In this document: piece by piece, positions 46,219 to 56,932 of the stretch
Layout of the letters: every line of letters starts with the position of its first letter
Numbering within the stretch: position 1 is the stretch's first letter
Assembly: GCF_001593285.1 (NCBI RefSeq)
Contig: NZ_CP012529.1
Location: 2,604,001 to 2,668,000 of the forward strand
Direction of reading: 5' to 3'
Origin: Psychrobacter sp. P2G3
GTDB lineage: Bacteria > Pseudomonadota > Gammaproteobacteria > Pseudomonadales > Moraxellaceae
DNA length: 64,000 bases
The notes under the pieces: generated by a model
The model's input: only the letters and a program-made list of their open reading frames with translations
Told to the model about the DNA's origin: nothing
Databases searched by the model: none
Made by a program: the position numbers and the translations under genes

Positions 46219-47163
46219 CTAAAACTGCTGACGAATCGTAATCACTTGGTCCCCGCGTTTTACTTCAATCTGAGCTTCACCTGACTGCTGAACTTGTTTT
46301 AATAAGCCAGCATCTTGCGTAGGATCACTGCCGATACTTTGACCATTCACCTTAAGCACTCGATCACCCGGCTCTAGTCCCAACCGATTACGTACGCCGG
46401 CTGGCATCGCAGCGGTGACTTGATAACCTTCTCCTGCAGCCATTACCCCCATACGACTCAAATAGCTGGCTGGACTGTCTTGTAATGCTGTAACGGCTTC
46501 ATCAATAGCAGAGTTTGAGTTACCTGTATCATTGCTATCGGCAGCAGATCCATTAACAGAATCAGCAACGTCATCACTAGGTGTAGAGTTAGGTATCGGC
46601 ATCGGTTGCGTTGATGGTAACGTGTTATTAGTTGAGCTATTATTATCTGGCAAGCGCTGATTACTCACGTTCCCAGCAGCCATATCACTCTGATCAAGTG
46701 GCATTGAGTCCGCCATGCTAATGACAATTTGCTTGCTAGCAGCGTCAGTAATAATGACAGCATTCCAATCGACTGCAATAAGGGTATAGCCACTATCTTG
46801 TAAGCTTTCACCAATACGGTAATTTTTTACTTCACCATTTACATCTAATAATGCCGAAGATAAACTCTCTGGTATCGCTAACAGCACCCCTTTTAGAGCC
46901 ACATTAGGCGGTGGCTGTACGGCAGCTGCAACGGGTTCAGGATCAGCGAAAATAGCAAACAAACTGCTATTATCAGCATTGGATGCTGCATTATTCTGCA
47001 ATGACTGTATCTGCAAGGCAGGTGCAGTAGGCGGCGCTAATATCAGCCATAGTAGACGTGCTGCTGTCCAAGCTAACCAACCAAGGGCCAATAATAACAG
47101 CCATGCCGAAAATCGATTCAGGTTATCTATTACTGGTTTTAGGCGTGCCGATACACTCATCAT
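46219..47163 (-). CDS. gspC: Type II secretion system protein GspC
   Basis: A 314-residue bitopic protein: one N-terminal membrane helix (about 18-38, WLLLALGWLAWTAARLLWLI), a homology-region domain (VALKGVLLAIPESLSSALLD), a Ser/Asn/Asp-rich linker (about 160-215), and a PDZ-like domain at the C-terminus (GLEPGDRVLKVNGQSIGSD). It links the inner-membrane platform to the GspD secretin. Its ATG follows the gspN stop directly. Confidence 0.92.
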   Translation of the reverse strand: MMSVSARLKPVIDNLNRFSAWLLLLALGWLAWTAARLLWLILAPPTAPALQIQSLQNNAASNADNSSLFAIFADPEPVAAAVQPPPNVALKGVLLAIPESLSSALLDVNGEVKNYRIGESLQDSGYTLIAVDWNAVIITDAASKQIVISMADSMPLDQSDMAAGNVSNQRLPDNNSSTNNTLPSTQPMPIPNSTPSDDVADSVNGSAADSNDTGNSNSAIDEAVTALQDSPASYLSRMGVMAAGEGYQVTAAMPAGVRNRLGLEPGDRVLKVNGQSIGSDPTQDAGLLKQVQQSGEAQIEVKRGDQVITIRQQF

Positions 47164-47967
47164 TTAACGCACCCCTAGGCCTGTCATTAACGGCTGGCGA
47201 ACACTCACCACCGCTGTATCTTTCGGTGCTTGCCCCTCATACTCTGGCATATTCTCTAATAACCGCTGCGTCAAACTCACATCTAGCATATTATCGCCAT
47301 CAAGATACAAGTCGCCTAAACGCTTATCTTGATTGTCCAATAGATTCATATGTAGCAGGTTTGTATCATTCTTTTGTTCTGTACTGAGTTCAGCGCGCAT
47401 GGCTGGCATCGTGATATAAAACACTTTACCGCCACTTGGATAACCGACTTCACCGCCAACCCATGTCAGCTGACCATCTGCTTTTGTAAAGCCTATCGAC
47501 TTTGGATCTGAACCTGACTTGCGTTGCAATGAAATCGCATTGACTTGAATAGGGGTATTGGGCAGCTGCCAATCGACCAATCCAGCAAGCGTTTCCGGCG
47601 CAATTTTGCCGCTCATATCAGCAACCTGCCAAGCGTTACGCCCTACTTTTATTTGTCCATCAAGGCGCGTCTGACCGGTACTGATGTCGATATCAGCGCC
47701 TATTTTACCTAAGAACAATTGCCACGGCTGCCAAGACCAATCGGCTGAACCTGTCAACGGGATGGTCGCTACTGGCAATTGCCAAATGGCTGAGCCTTGC
47801 CATAAATTACCTGACACATGCTGCACATAAGGTGAATCCGGTGCGTATTTTTCAATTACCCACGCTGCTGGCATCTGTAACAATGCAAATAGAGTGAATA
47901 AAATGAATCCAACCAGCCACCACAGCTTACGAGGACGCTTATGAGACGAAGCAGATGCTTTGGGCAC
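47164..47967 (-). CDS. gspN: Type II secretion system protein GspN
   Basis: A 267-residue protein with an N-terminal anchor (residues 15-33, WWLVGFILFTLFALLQMPA) and a beta-rich periplasmic part (GNLWQGSAIWQLP, then GSADWSWQPWQLF) typical of GspN. The start is GTG. It is the first gene of gspN-gspC-gspD, an arrangement seen in Acinetobacter. GspN is an accessory inner-membrane component present in only some T2SS. Confidence 0.88.
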   Translation of the reverse strand: MPKASASSHKRPRKLWWLVGFILFTLFALLQMPAAWVIEKYAPDSPYVQHVSGNLWQGSAIWQLPVATIPLTGSADWSWQPWQLFLGKIGADIDISTGQTRLDGQIKVGRNAWQVADMSGKIAPETLAGLVDWQLPNTPIQVNAISLQRKSGSDPKSIGFTKADGQLTWVGGEVGYPSGGKVFYITMPAMRAELSTEQKNDTNLLHMNLLDNQDKRLGDLYLDGDNMLDVSLTQRLLENMPEYEGQAPKDTAVVSVRQPLMTGLGVR

Positions 47968-48044
47968 AGTTAGAGTACTCTTATTGGCAAGGTAAAAATG
48001 ATATTATCATAACAAACAATCACCTATATATGACAGCAAAAAAA

Positions 48045-48070
48045 CCAGTATCTTTATTTAAAGATACTGG
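48045..48070 (-). terminator. Terminator of the H-NS-like gene
   Basis: CCAGTATCTTTA (48045-48056) pairs exactly with TAAAGATACTGG (48059-48070). The A-run at 48038-48044 becomes a U-tract for leftward transcription from the gene at 48223. Confidence 0.8.
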
Positions 48071-48222
48071 CTCTTAAAATCTAATCAGACAATTGCATTA
48101 TCACTTTAATATATAACTCTCTTTCAAAGAGCTGATAAAGTCAGTGCAATATAGATTGGCTATAGCAAAATATATCTTGCCCATAGTCATTATATAAACA
48201 AGCTACCATATTAACTTGATTT

Positions 48223-48546
48223 TTATACAGCAAAATCTTCAAGATCACTACCTGCTGCTAGTGCATCAACTAACCACGTAGGCTTACGGCCACGGCCAGT
48301 CCATGTCTCTTGATTGTTATCAGTATTACGATATTTGATACTGCGTTTTTTCTCTAATTTTTCACCAGCCTTTAGAATCTCTTCGATGGTACTGTTGCTT
48401 TCTTCTGCAATTTTTTCGAACTGCATATAAGCATCATATAAACGCTGGTGTTGTTTTTTGGCGATAAGTTGTTGTGCATTTTCAGTAATGGCACGTAACT
48501 CATCTACGTTTAAATTGTCTAAATCAATGGTATTATTTTTATTCAT
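48223..48546 (-). CDS. H-NS family nucleoid-associated protein
   Basis: About 107 residues from the ATG at 48546 with GAGG upstream; the longer frame from 48603 is unlikely. The N-terminal coiled-coil (LNVDELRAITENAQQLIAKK and onward) gives dimers. The C-terminal DNA-binding loop ETWTGRGRKPTWLVDAL carries the conserved H-NS core (TWxGRGRxPxW). It should bind AT-rich DNA and silence acquired genes, a natural regulator for the accessory regions in this window. The wide AT-rich space upstream may allow autoregulation. Confidence 0.92.
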   Translation of the reverse strand: MNKNNTIDLDNLNVDELRAITENAQQLIAKKQHQRLYDAYMQFEKIAEESNSTIEEILKAGEKLEKKRSIKYRNTDNNQETWTGRGRKPTWLVDALAAGSDLEDFAV

Positions 48547-49067
48547 AACAGCCTCGGTTTCAAAAATAGAAATAAGCTCAATAGGTCTTTTATAACTTCT
48601 CAAGCGCTGGATAGATATCTAGCAATACTGCTTTACCGCTGTTGATGTCTCTTTGAATATAGTAATTAAACCAGATTTAATGTGAATCCATTTAATCGAT
48701 TCTATAATATGCGACACCTAATTAAACAGCTTTAGTAACCGTGCGAGATTAACATAATTTTTATCCTTAATGAATAATTAAATATTAATAATAGCATTTA
48801 AGTTTTTGAATAATAAAAGTCTATATTCATATTAAATAATATTAGCTTTCATAATCATCTATCAATAACTACGCATATTCTATTATCTTTTATAGACATA
48901 AGTTTGTTATAGAAATATGGTTAAACATCTAAATGACTCATTTTATAAACAGCAAAAACCAACTACTTTTTAATTCCCTAACGCATTTAAGGCTATAAAA
49001 ACATTAGCCATAAAAAAGAGCCTATATTTGAAGGCTCTTTTTTATATTAAAGTCTAAGGTGTATAAG
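48547..49067. other. AT-rich intergenic region between H-NS-like gene and ssb
   Basis: About 520 bp, strongly AT-rich, without coding content. It contains the promoter of the H-NS-like gene and the ssb terminator at 49012-49043. AT-richness of this sort is a preferred H-NS binding substrate. Confidence 0.5.
49012..49043 (-). terminator. Terminator of ssb
   Basis: AAAAAAGAGCC (49013-49022) pairs with GGCTCTTTTTT (49033-49043) across about ten bases. The A-run on the left gives the U-tract for leftward ssb transcription. Confidence 0.85.
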
Positions 49068-49712
49068 TTAAAAAGGAATATCATCATCTACCGGGCCATC
49101 TGGCATAGCCGTAGGTTTTGATTGTGCTGGCGTTTGAGTAGGCTGATTAAACTGATTTTGTTGAGCCGGTGCATTTTGGTTATTGAAGCTATTCTGGTTA
49201 CTGCCTTGAGCTGCCGCACCGCCAGCTTGATTATAGCCACCTTGCTGAGCTGGCTGATTGTTTGCTTGCTGACCAAAGTTGTTTTGATTACTTTGACCGC
49301 CTTGATTACCGTAACTGCCGCCTTGATTTTGATTTGAGCCTTGACCACCAAAGTTATTGCTATCTTGACCACCACTGCTCGTGCCATCGAGCATTTGCAT
49401 TTGCTCAGCACGAATCTCAGTGATGTAACGATCTTGTCCGCTTTGATCTTGGTATTTACGGGTACGCAGACTACCTTCAATATAAACCTTACTGCCTTTA
49501 CGAAGATACTGCGCGGCAATCTCTCCTAAGCGATTAAATAATGCAATACGATGCCATTCGGTCGCTTCTCTTTTTTCACCACTTTGCTTATCTGTCCATT
49601 GCTCTGACGTCGCAACCGAGATATTGGTCACGCTACCGCCATTATTAAATTGACGTGCCTCAGGGTCTGCTCCAAGGTTACCGATAATGATAACTTTATT
49701 AACTCCGCGCAT
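49068..49712 (-). CDS. ssb: Single-stranded DNA-binding protein
   Basis: A 214-residue SSB. The OB fold (residues 1-110) starts [20 protein letters not shown] and includes [21 protein letters not shown] long Gln/Asn/Gly-rich linker (about 115-195) precedes the conserved acidic tip DDDIPF, which recruits repair proteins. It acts in replication, recombination and repair. The order ssb-MFS-uvrA matches pseudomonads. Confidence 0.97.
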   Translation of the reverse strand: MRGVNKVIIIGNLGADPEARQFNNGGSVTNISVATSEQWTDKQSGEKREATEWHRIALFNRLGEIAAQYLRKGSKVYIEGSLRTRKYQDQSGQDRYITEIRAEQMQMLDGTSSGGQDSNNFGGQGSNQNQGGSYGNQGGQSNQNNFGQQANNQPAQQGGYNQAGGAAAQGSNQNSFNNQNAPAQQNQFNQPTQTPAQSKPTAMPDGPVDDDIPF

Positions 49713-49819
49713 GGTACCGTCCTTTTACTTATGAATAATTTAATGAATAGTTTTAACTGTCATTTAATGGAACCAATTAATACTATCAGTAATTTGTTTT
49801 TACTTTAACCAATTTTTGT

Positions 49820-51184
49820 TTAAATATCTAGGGGGCTTTGAGCAAGATGCGACAGCTCCTGTCGTGAAGTATCGGTCAGCTGGGTTTTGTCTAACTTAAG
49901 GTACGCCACTTGTTCTTTTGCCATTACCACCAGCTCATCGACGCCATCTACTGCTAGCATCTGCCGTGACCAATCTTGAATGTTGATATTTTTAGGAATA
50001 GTGACTGTCGTACTTGATAGATAAGGCGGCTGGGCAATCGGGATAATGAAGAGTAACGCTGCACCCATGATAGCGGCTAATATGCCCCAGGCCAGCAGAT
50101 TTGGCTGCGTCAATAGTAAGCCACCCATCGCACCGCCAACAAAGGCCCCAAAGAACTGGCTAGATGAGTTAAGTCCCATTGCCGTCGCTTTATTCGCTAC
50201 TGGCGCCCGCTTCGAGATCCATGATGGAATGGTGGCTTCAAGTAAATTAAAGCCCATAAAGTATAATAATAGACCTAAAATAATACCCACACCAAGATGA
50301 CTACCAAAGGCGAGCAACGCTAATGAGGCAGTCATTAGCGCCAATGCTCCTAAAAACACTTGGCGCATTTTGCGTTTCTTTTCGGCAATGATGATAAACG
50401 GAATCGCGACGGCAAAGCCAATAAATAACAATGGCAAATAAACCAAGCCCTGCTGGCGTACAGACAAGCCCATCACGTCACTTAGCTGATGCGGCAAAAT
50501 AACAAATATCGCCGTCATGGTGAGATGTAGCGCAAATATGCCGATATGCAAGCGGTTTAAATCGCCTATTTTTATCACGCTAGCCAATTGCTGGCCAATC
50601 GATTTATTGTCCAAATTATGCTTAAGGACTCGTAGCGGTGTGGGCACGACGAAAAGTAGCATCATCGCTAAAACAGCAAAGCCTGCGGTTAACCAAAACA
50701 GACCAGAGATACCAAGTGAACCGACTAATAAAGGACCAAAAGCAAAAGCGAGCATGATAGAGGTAGCAATGGTCAAGCCCATGGTTGCCATCGCTTTGGT
50801 GCGCATCTCTTCACGCGTCACATCAGCGAGTAATGCCATCAATACCGCAGAGACCGCACCACTACCTGCCAGCGCTCGACCGATAATGACCTCATAAATA
50901 TCAGTCGCATTTGCCGCGATGATACCGCCAAGGGCAAATAATATTAAACCCAAAAATATGATAGGTTTACGGGGAAACTTATCCGCGGCAAGGCTCATTG
51001 GTATCTGAAAAATAGCCTGCCCTAGCCCATAAATACCGACCGCTAAACCGATCAAAAATGGCGTGGCATGCGCATAATTGTCACCATACACAGAAAACAC
51101 AGGCACAATCATAAACAGGCCAATCATCCGCAAGGCAAATATACCACCGACCCCCAGAATTGCCCGTTTTTCTACGCTATTCAT
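49820..51184 (-). CDS. MFS transporter with C-terminal soluble domain
   Basis: A 454-residue major facilitator protein with twelve membrane segments. The MFS motif A-like loop SLAADKFPRKPI lies between helices 2 and 3. After the last helix (near residue 388) a 65-residue hydrophilic domain follows (NINIQDWSRQMLAVDGVDEL...), as in the MFS protein between ssb and uvrA of pseudomonads. The substrate is unknown; drug or metabolite efflux is likely. GAGG precedes the ATG. Confidence 0.85.
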   Translation of the reverse strand: MNSVEKRAILGVGGIFALRMIGLFMIVPVFSVYGDNYAHATPFLIGLAVGIYGLGQAIFQIPMSLAADKFPRKPIIFLGLILFALGGIIAANATDIYEVIIGRALAGSGAVSAVLMALLADVTREEMRTKAMATMGLTIATSIMLAFAFGPLLVGSLGISGLFWLTAGFAVLAMMLLFVVPTPLRVLKHNLDNKSIGQQLASVIKIGDLNRLHIGIFALHLTMTAIFVILPHQLSDVMGLSVRQQGLVYLPLLFIGFAVAIPFIIIAEKKRKMRQVFLGALALMTASLALLAFGSHLGVGIILGLLLYFMGFNLLEATIPSWISKRAPVANKATAMGLNSSSQFFGAFVGGAMGGLLLTQPNLLAWGILAAIMGAALLFIIPIAQPPYLSSTTVTIPKNINIQDWSRQMLAVDGVDELVVMAKEQVAYLKLDKTQLTDTSRQELSHLAQSPLDI

Positions 51185-52185
51185 ACTTGCCTCACTGGTT
51201 TATCACATCACGACTGACATCTATACATTATGACAATGCACAGCTGCGCTACACTTATGGGTCTATCGACTGCCTCTGGCAACTATCGGCTAGTAAGACT
51301 GACAAGTAGCATCTAGAGCTACCTGCTCTAAGAGCGACATGTACCAAATTTAATAATAATTTGGCAAAATGCTCGTCTATTCGCTCAACCCATAAATCAA
51401 GCCCCACAGTATAAAACATTCGCTACTTAGTTGCCGAGACTTTTGTCTTCCTGCCTAGACTTACTATTCCACGCCATCCCAATTCATTCATTTTACTCAA
51501 TAATTTTGTTACTAAGTGCATCTAATACCTACTGATGCCTTGAATAATCCTGTAGTCATGACAATAAAGTAAGACGTTGTAAAAGTTATGATAGAGCAGT
51601 ATATAAACAGGATAGCCTTATGAACGCGAACAATGATATTACGAGCAATTATTCATAGTACTTAACTATTCGTAGTTTGTAGATATTCCCAGTTTATAAA
51701 TACTCATAGAGTCTAAAAGATAGAGCTTAAGAGATAAAGCATAATAAATAGTGTCTAAGAATATGAAATTGGCTTATTTATATCCTTTTGTGACATTAAG
51801 TCCTTAATTTATTACTCTATGATAACTTTGAGAATGAAATTAACGTTGATAACTTTGAGAATGAAATTAACGTTGATAACTTAGTATTCACATACATTAC
51901 AGCAATAAACCCAATTCAATTAAAATTTAAACTTTTGTCAATATTTAAATAACGAATCGCTTTATAGTTAGAATCATCGCATACCCCAATAAATAATAAG
52001 TACCTATAAATCTTTAATGATGGTTATAAAGACCTTTTATTTTTAATAATCAAATAAAGCGTAGTCTATTTTCAAGTAGCATGACTAAATCTTTTAATTA
52101 AACCTTATCTACATTTTTGTATTTTATAACCATACGTACATAGTTTTTTTAATAACGCTTTTAGCAAATAGGAAACCCAGAACCG
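51185..52185. other. 1-kb gene-free divergent region upstream of uvrA
   Basis: Long AT-rich space between the divergent MFS gene and uvrA. I find no gene or RNA, and no LexA-type CTG-N10-CAG box near uvrA. The only clear structure is a 27-bp tandem repeat at 51820-51882. Confidence 0.5.
51820..51882. repeat. 27-bp tandem repeat (2.3 copies)
   Basis: Two identical 27-bp units start at 51820 and 51847, each opening TGATAACTTTGAGAATGAAA and ending ACGT, followed by a partial third unit (TGATAACTT). No base differs between the two full copies, which suggests recent slippage. It lies about 300 bp upstream of uvrA. Confidence 0.85.
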
Positions 52186-55092
52186 ATGGCACACGAGCAT
52201 ATTAAGATTCGCGGCGCACGCACTCATAATCTAAAAAACATCGACTTAGACATTCCACGAGATAAATTTGTGGTGATTACTGGCCTATCTGGTTCTGGTA
52301 AATCATCGCTGGCCTTTGATACGCTTTATGCTGAAGGGCAACGTCGCTATGTCGAGAGTCTATCGGCTTATGCGCGTCAGTTTCTCTCGCAAATGGAGAA
52401 GCCAGAGGTCGATAGTATTGAAGGTCTCTCCCCTGCGATTGCTATCGAGCAGAAATCAACCAACCATAACCCGCGCTCAACGGTCGGTACGATTACCGAA
52501 ATCTATGACTATTTGCGTCTGCTCTATGCGCGTATCGGTACGCCTTATTGTCCAGAACATGGCGAGCCAATGGTCGCGCAGTCGGTCACCGAAATGGTCG
52601 ATCAAGTCATGGCGCTCCCAGATGACACAAAACTAATGATACTTGCGCCAGTGGTTCGTGAGCGCAAAGGTGAGCATACAGTTCTGCTTGAGCAATTAAT
52701 TGGTCAAGGATTCGTACGCGTACGTGTCGACGGCGATGTCTACGATACTGATGAGCTACCAACTCTCGATAAAAAGAAAAAGCATACGATTGAGGTCGTG
52801 GTTGACCGATTTAAAGTTCGTGATGACTTAGGCAACCGCGTCGCTGAAAGTTTGGAGACTGCCCTACGTTTAGGACAAGGGTTGGTGACGCTGCACTTTA
52901 TGGATGGCAATCCAAAAGAAGGTGGCGATGCTAATCAGGTCATGTCAGCTAAGCATTCTTGCCCGGTTTGTGATCGCGCAGTGTCTGAGCTTGAGCCGCG
53001 TATGTTCAGTTTTAACAATCCGTATGGTGCTTGCCCAAGTTGTGATGGTCTCGGTAAACGTCAGTATTTCTCTGCCGAAAAGCTAATTACTCACCATGAA
53101 AAATCGCTCAATCAAGGCGCGATTAATGGTTGGGATAAGCGTCACGCTTATTACTTTGGCCTGCTCTCTACTGTCTGCAAGCACTTTAAAATTGATATGG
53201 ATGCGCCGTGGCAAGAGCTGCCAAACGCACAGCAAGATCTCATCATGCATGGCTCTGGTAAAGAAAAGCTAACTTTTAACTTTACCGATGAGCGCGGCCG
53301 TAAAACCAATAAGACGGTACCATTTGAAGGTGTGCTTCCTTATCTAGAGCGTCGTTATGCCAAAACGCAAAGTAACCTTGTGCGTGATGAGCTGGCGAAA
53401 TACTTGGCGGATACCACGTGTAACGTCTGTGATGGCGCGCGTCTGAATGAGATATCACGCAATGTCCGCGTCAACGAGCATACCATCGCTGAAATCGTCA
53501 AGCTGTCTATTGGTGACGCTGCTGACTATTATAAAACGCTAAAAATTGGCGGTCATAAAGGTGAAGTTGCGGAAAAAATCTTTAAAGAGATTAATGAGCG
53601 TCTAAACTTCCTCGTCAGTGTCGGACTTGATTATCTATCCCTTGCCCGCTCTGCTGAAACGCTATCGGGTGGTGAAGCTCAGCGTATTCGACTTGCCAGC
53701 CAAATTGGTGCAGGTCTCATGGGTGTGATGTATGTACTTGATGAGCCATCTATCGGTCTACATCAGCGCGATAATGATCGCTTGCTAAAAACCCTAACGC
53801 GCTTGCGTGATTTGGGTAATACCGTGCTAGTCGTTGAGCATGATGAAGATGCCATTCGCCAAGCGGATCACGTCATCGATATCGGTGTCGGCGCGGGCGT
53901 ACATGGCGGTCATATCATCGCTCAGGGTACGGTCGATGACATCATGGCGAACGAAGAATCACTAACTGGACAATATATGTCTGGTAAGAAAAAAATCGAG
54001 ATTCCAAGCATACGTCACAAGGCTAAAACGATAGAGATTGAGGAAAAAGGGAAAGCCAAACCGAAAAAAGTACCGATGACCATTGAGCTAAAAGGTGCAT
54101 CAGGTAACAACTTACACGATGTTGATTTGACCTTGCCAATAGGTATCATGACTTGTATCACTGGCGTCTCAGGTTCTGGTAAATCAACTTTGATTAACCG
54201 TACCTTAATGCCACTGGCAGCAACGCAGTTGAATAATGCCTCAACGCTCATCGCGGATAAGCATGACAGCATCAATGGTCTTGAGCATTTGGATAAAATG
54301 GTCGATATCGATCAAAGTCCGATTGGTCGTACACCGCGTTCAAATCCAGCGACGTATACCGGTGTCTTTACGCCAGTACGTGAGATGTTTGCACAAACGC
54401 AAGAAGCGCGGGCCCGTGGTTACAAAGCGGGTCGCTTTAGCTTCAACGTGAAAGGCGGACGCTGTGAGATGTGTCAAGGTGATGGTCTCATCAAAGTTGA
54501 GATGCATTTCTTACCTGATATGTATGTGCCGTGTGATACCTGTGAAGGCAAACGCTATAACCGCGAGACTTTAGAGATTCACTATAAAGGCAAAAATATC
54601 GCTGACGTGCTCGATATGACCGTTGAGGATGCGACTGAGTTCTTCTCTGCCATTCCAGCGATTTATCGTCGCCTGCAAGCGTTGATGGATGTTGGTTTGA
54701 GCTACATTCGCTTGGGTCAATCTGCGCCAACATTGTCAGGTGGTGAAGCGCAGCGTGTTAAGTTAGCCCGTGAATTGGCCAAACGTGATACCGGACAGAC
54801 GCTCTATATCTTGGATGAGCCAACCACTGGTCTGCATTTCCATGATATTGATAAGCTGCTCAATATCTTGCATGCCCTACGTGATAAAGGTAATACCATC
54901 GTGGTCATCGAGCATAACTTGGACGTCATCAAAACCGCGGATTGGGTGATTGATTTGGGCCCTGAAGGCGGTAAAGGCGGCGGACTGATTATCGCGGAAG
55001 GTACGCCTGAGGAAGTAGCGGAAGTGAAAGGCTCATATACTGGTGAGTTTTTGAAGCCGATGCTTAAGCAGGCGATGAAAGAAGTAAGTTAA
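52186..55092 (+). CDS. uvrA: Excinuclease ABC subunit A
   Basis: A 968-residue UvrA. Two ABC ATPase modules are visible: [13 protein letters not shown] near residue 33 and [11 protein letters not shown] near 660, each with LSGGEAQR signatures (near 495 and 855). Zinc-finger pairs are [13 protein letters not shown]...CPSCDGLG (near 262) and [11 protein letters not shown]...CDTCEGKRY (near 765). It scans DNA for bulky lesions and loads UvrB. AGGAAA lies 12 bases upstream of the ATG. A terminator follows. Confidence 0.98.
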   Translation: MAHEHIKIRGARTHNLKNIDLDIPRDKFVVITGLSGSGKSSLAFDTLYAEGQRRYVESLSAYARQFLSQMEKPEVDSIEGLSPAIAIEQKSTNHNPRSTVGTITEIYDYLRLLYARIGTPYCPEHGEPMVAQSVTEMVDQVMALPDDTKLMILAPVVRERKGEHTVLLEQLIGQGFVRVRVDGDVYDTDELPTLDKKKKHTIEVVVDRFKVRDDLGNRVAESLETALRLGQGLVTLHFMDGNPKEGGDANQVMSAKHSCPVCDRAVSELEPRMFSFNNPYGACPSCDGLGKRQYFSAEKLITHHEKSLNQGAINGWDKRHAYYFGLLSTVCKHFKIDMDAPWQELPNAQQDLIMHGSGKEKLTFNFTDERGRKTNKTVPFEGVLPYLERRYAKTQSNLVRDELAKYLADTTCNVCDGARLNEISRNVRVNEHTIAEIVKLSIGDAADYYKTLKIGGHKGEVAEKIFKEINERLNFLVSVGLDYLSLARSAETLSGGEAQRIRLASQIGAGLMGVMYVLDEPSIGLHQRDNDRLLKTLTRLRDLGNTVLVVEHDEDAIRQADHVIDIGVGAGVHGGHIIAQGTVDDIMANEESLTGQYMSGKKKIEIPSIRHKAKTIEIEEKGKAKPKKVPMTIELKGASGNNLHDVDLTLPIGIMTCITGVSGSGKSTLINRTLMPLAATQLNNASTLIADKHDSINGLEHLDKMVDIDQSPIGRTPRSNPATYTGVFTPVREMFAQTQEARARGYKAGRFSFNVKGGRCEMCQGDGLIKVEMHFLPDMYVPCDTCEGKRYNRETLEIHYKGKNIADVLDMTVEDATEFFSAIPAIYRRLQALMDVGLSYIRLGQSAPTLSGGEAQRVKLARELAKRDTGQTLYILDEPTTGLHFHDIDKLLNILHALRDKGNTIVVIEHNLDVIKTADWVIDLGPEGGKGGGLIIAEGTPEEVAEVKGSYTGEFLKPMLKQAMKEVS

Positions 55093-55120
55093 CTAGATAA
55101 TATTTATTTGGAAAGTGATT

Positions 55121-55152
55121 GAAAGGCTGCTCTTTAGGGAGTGGCCTTTTTT
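55121..55152 (+). terminator. Terminator after uvrA
   Basis: AAAGGC ... GCCTTT with an inner CTC/GGG stem around TTTA, followed by a run of six T, about 30 bp after the uvrA stop. Confidence 0.75.
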
Positions 55153-55480
55153 GTTGGGTTGGGTTTTAGGTTTATTAGACTAAACTTACTATTTGATTGT
55201 ATCCACGTCACTAATATGCGAGCTAGTTTTTTTAGTGACTCTCCTTTATTTAAACGATTTAAAGATATATAAAGCGGAGCACTACCAATGTCTTCTTTCA
55301 AAGTCTTTAATTCATCTTTAACAGTACAAAACAAGACGAATATGAATTGGTACACGTTTTCATACAACTTCTAAAAAGGTGGTTAGTGATTAAGTACTGT
55401 GATAATATTTACATATGTTTACTTTTTAGACATAATATTTACATTATATTACACGAAAACTCACTTTAGGCATTTAAATA
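55153..55480. other. Intergenic; promoter of lipoprotein gene
   Basis: About 330 bp. A 77-codon minus-strand frame (55134-55367) has no recognisable features and overlaps the uvrA terminator, so I do not call it. TAATATTTACAT occurs twice (near 55402 and 55435), just upstream of the lipoprotein gene, and may be part of its promoter. Confidence 0.4.
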
Positions 55481-56797
55481 ATGAATTCAAAAAGACGTTT
55501 ATCACTAGCTATTAGTGCTATTTCATGCACACTATTATTGACTGCATGTGGAGGTGATGATTCTTCATCAACGCCTACTCAGACTACTACACAGGATCCA
55601 GCACCAGATTCACAACCAACGCCTGATCCAAAACCAACACCTGATCCAAAACCAACACCTGATCCAGAACCAACACCTGATCCAGAACCAACGCCTGATC
55701 CAGAACCAACGCCTGATCCGACTCCAGCTTTTAAACTACCGCTTTCTGTAAATATTCCCGATCTTGTAGAGTCAGATTCGAATAAGCTTCCGTTTAAACA
55801 TACGAATTCAGGAGCGGTTGCCCTTACTAACGGTATTTATCTTCCAAAACTTGTTAATTTATTTGGTGATGAAGTAAATTGTCCTAGTTCTAGTGATACA
55901 GCTTGTCCAAGCTTTATTCGTCTGTGGATAGACTCAAATAACATGATCCATCAAGACGCTTGGGTGTATTTACCTGTCGATAAAAAGTGGAGCTCTTTGA
56001 GTATAAATCCTAGACAACGAATATTTGGTTTTATGGGTTATGGTGATCTTTACTCAGATGGTAGCGTCTTAAGTACTAAAAGATTCGATTCAGAAAATTC
56101 TATTTGGACATCTACTCCTGATGGATTTACTGCTAAATACTTAAATAATACGACTTACAAATTCAGTGTTTCTGACAAAAGCTTGAGTAATACTATGATC
56201 GATCCCAAGCGTCCTAATGCGGGAACTTATAGCAGCTCTGTTAAAAGCTTTAGAATTGATTCAGGAATCTCAGAGGGCGAATATTACTATTTTGATGATG
56301 CCGAAGTTTATTCGTCACAAGCAGCATCTACATCAAATGATGATTCATCTTATCAAAACATCGAAGCCTATCGTGCTGCTCATTCAACGACAGAAAAGGT
56401 TGTTTGCGCATTTAAAGCAGAGTCAGGCTTCGGTAGAACGGGACTTGTATTTAATAGTACTCAGCTGGGAGCAACCTTATATTCATTAGACTCTAACTGT
56501 GCCAAAGATATTGATACTACTGGACCAAGTAAAGCGGTCACAGAATATTTAACTGCGATTGATGGTAAGAGAATTTTATTGTTCCCAGCATTATCTTTTG
56601 ATAGTGTGACGGATAAATCTTACAATACAGCGATTACTTTAAACGACAATGGTGTACCAGCTCATGGCCGTAGATATGGAGTAGGTTATGCTAATGAAAC
56701 TCAATCTGGATATATTAACCAGAAAGGGTTTGATGAATGGTTAAAAACGGTAGCAAACGAGACATCAGCACTTGTGTATCCTTCTACAAGCAATTAA
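55481..56797 (+). CDS. Surface lipoprotein with PTPDP-repeat stalk
   Basis: A 438-residue lipoprotein: signal with lipobox LLTAC (Cys22), then GGDDSS, and a stalk of PTPDPK/PTPDPE repeats (about residues 46-80). The C-terminal 350 residues are a globular domain rich in Ser/Tyr/Asn with aromatic beta-like segments (WIDSNNMIHQDAWVYLP, NHGVPAH-like loops). I do not recognise its family. The Pro-rich stalk would extend the domain from the outer membrane. It is a good EF-P client. A strong terminator follows, so it is likely monocistronic. Possible roles are adhesion or binding at the cell surface. Confidence 0.75.
   Translation: MNSKRRLSLAISAISCTLLLTACGGDDSSSTPTQTTTQDPAPDSQPTPDPKPTPDPKPTPDPEPTPDPEPTPDPEPTPDPTPAFKLPLSVNIPDLVESDSNKLPFKHTNSGAVALTNGIYLPKLVNLFGDEVNCPSSSDTACPSFIRLWIDSNNMIHQDAWVYLPVDKKWSSLSINPRQRIFGFMGYGDLYSDGSVLSTKRFDSENSIWTSTPDGFTAKYLNNTTYKFSVSDKSLSNTMIDPKRPNAGTYSSSVKSFRIDSGISEGEYYYFDDAEVYSSQAASTSNDDSSYQNIEAYRAAHSTTEKVVCAFKAESGFGRTGLVFNSTQLGATLYSLDSNCAKDIDTTGPSKAVTEYLTAIDGKRILLFPALSFDSVTDKSYNTAITLNDNGVPAHGRRYGVGYANETQSGYINQKGFDEWLKTVANETSALVYPSTSN
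55615..55722. repeat. 18-bp coding tandem repeat (about six units)
   Basis: Units of the type CCAACACCTGATCCAGAA repeat in frame and encode PTPDPK or PTPDPE. The first units carry AAA (Lys), later ones GAA (Glu). Near-identity between units implies recent expansion and likely length variation among strains. Confidence 0.85.
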
Positions 56798-56820
56798 ATC
56801 TACTCAGTAAGCTAACTTAT

Positions 56821-56858
56821 AATCAAGAGCTTCATTATTCTTAATGAAGCTCTTGATT
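56821..56858. terminator. 17-bp perfect hairpin terminator
   Basis: AATCAAGAGCTTCATTA (56821-56837) is exactly complementary to 56842-56858, loop TTCT. It lies between the convergent lipoprotein and FtsZ-like genes and can serve both. Confidence 0.75.
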
Positions 56859-56932
56859 CTTCTACAAGTTCTACCAGCTAACTCTTAAGGTCGACTTTGA
56901 ACGCAGATCAACCTATGTACTAATTATTTGTC

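Noticed and set aside
51820-51882. Tandem repeat considered as a CRISPR array
   Set aside because: The units are directly adjacent without spacers and only 2.3 copies exist.
51885-52185. LexA box upstream of uvrA
   Set aside because: I found no CTG-N10-CAG palindrome in the uvrA leader; Moraxellaceae often lack classical LexA control.
55134-55367. 77-codon minus-strand frame after uvrA
   Set aside because: It overlaps the uvrA terminator, has no good ribosome site and no recognisable motif.
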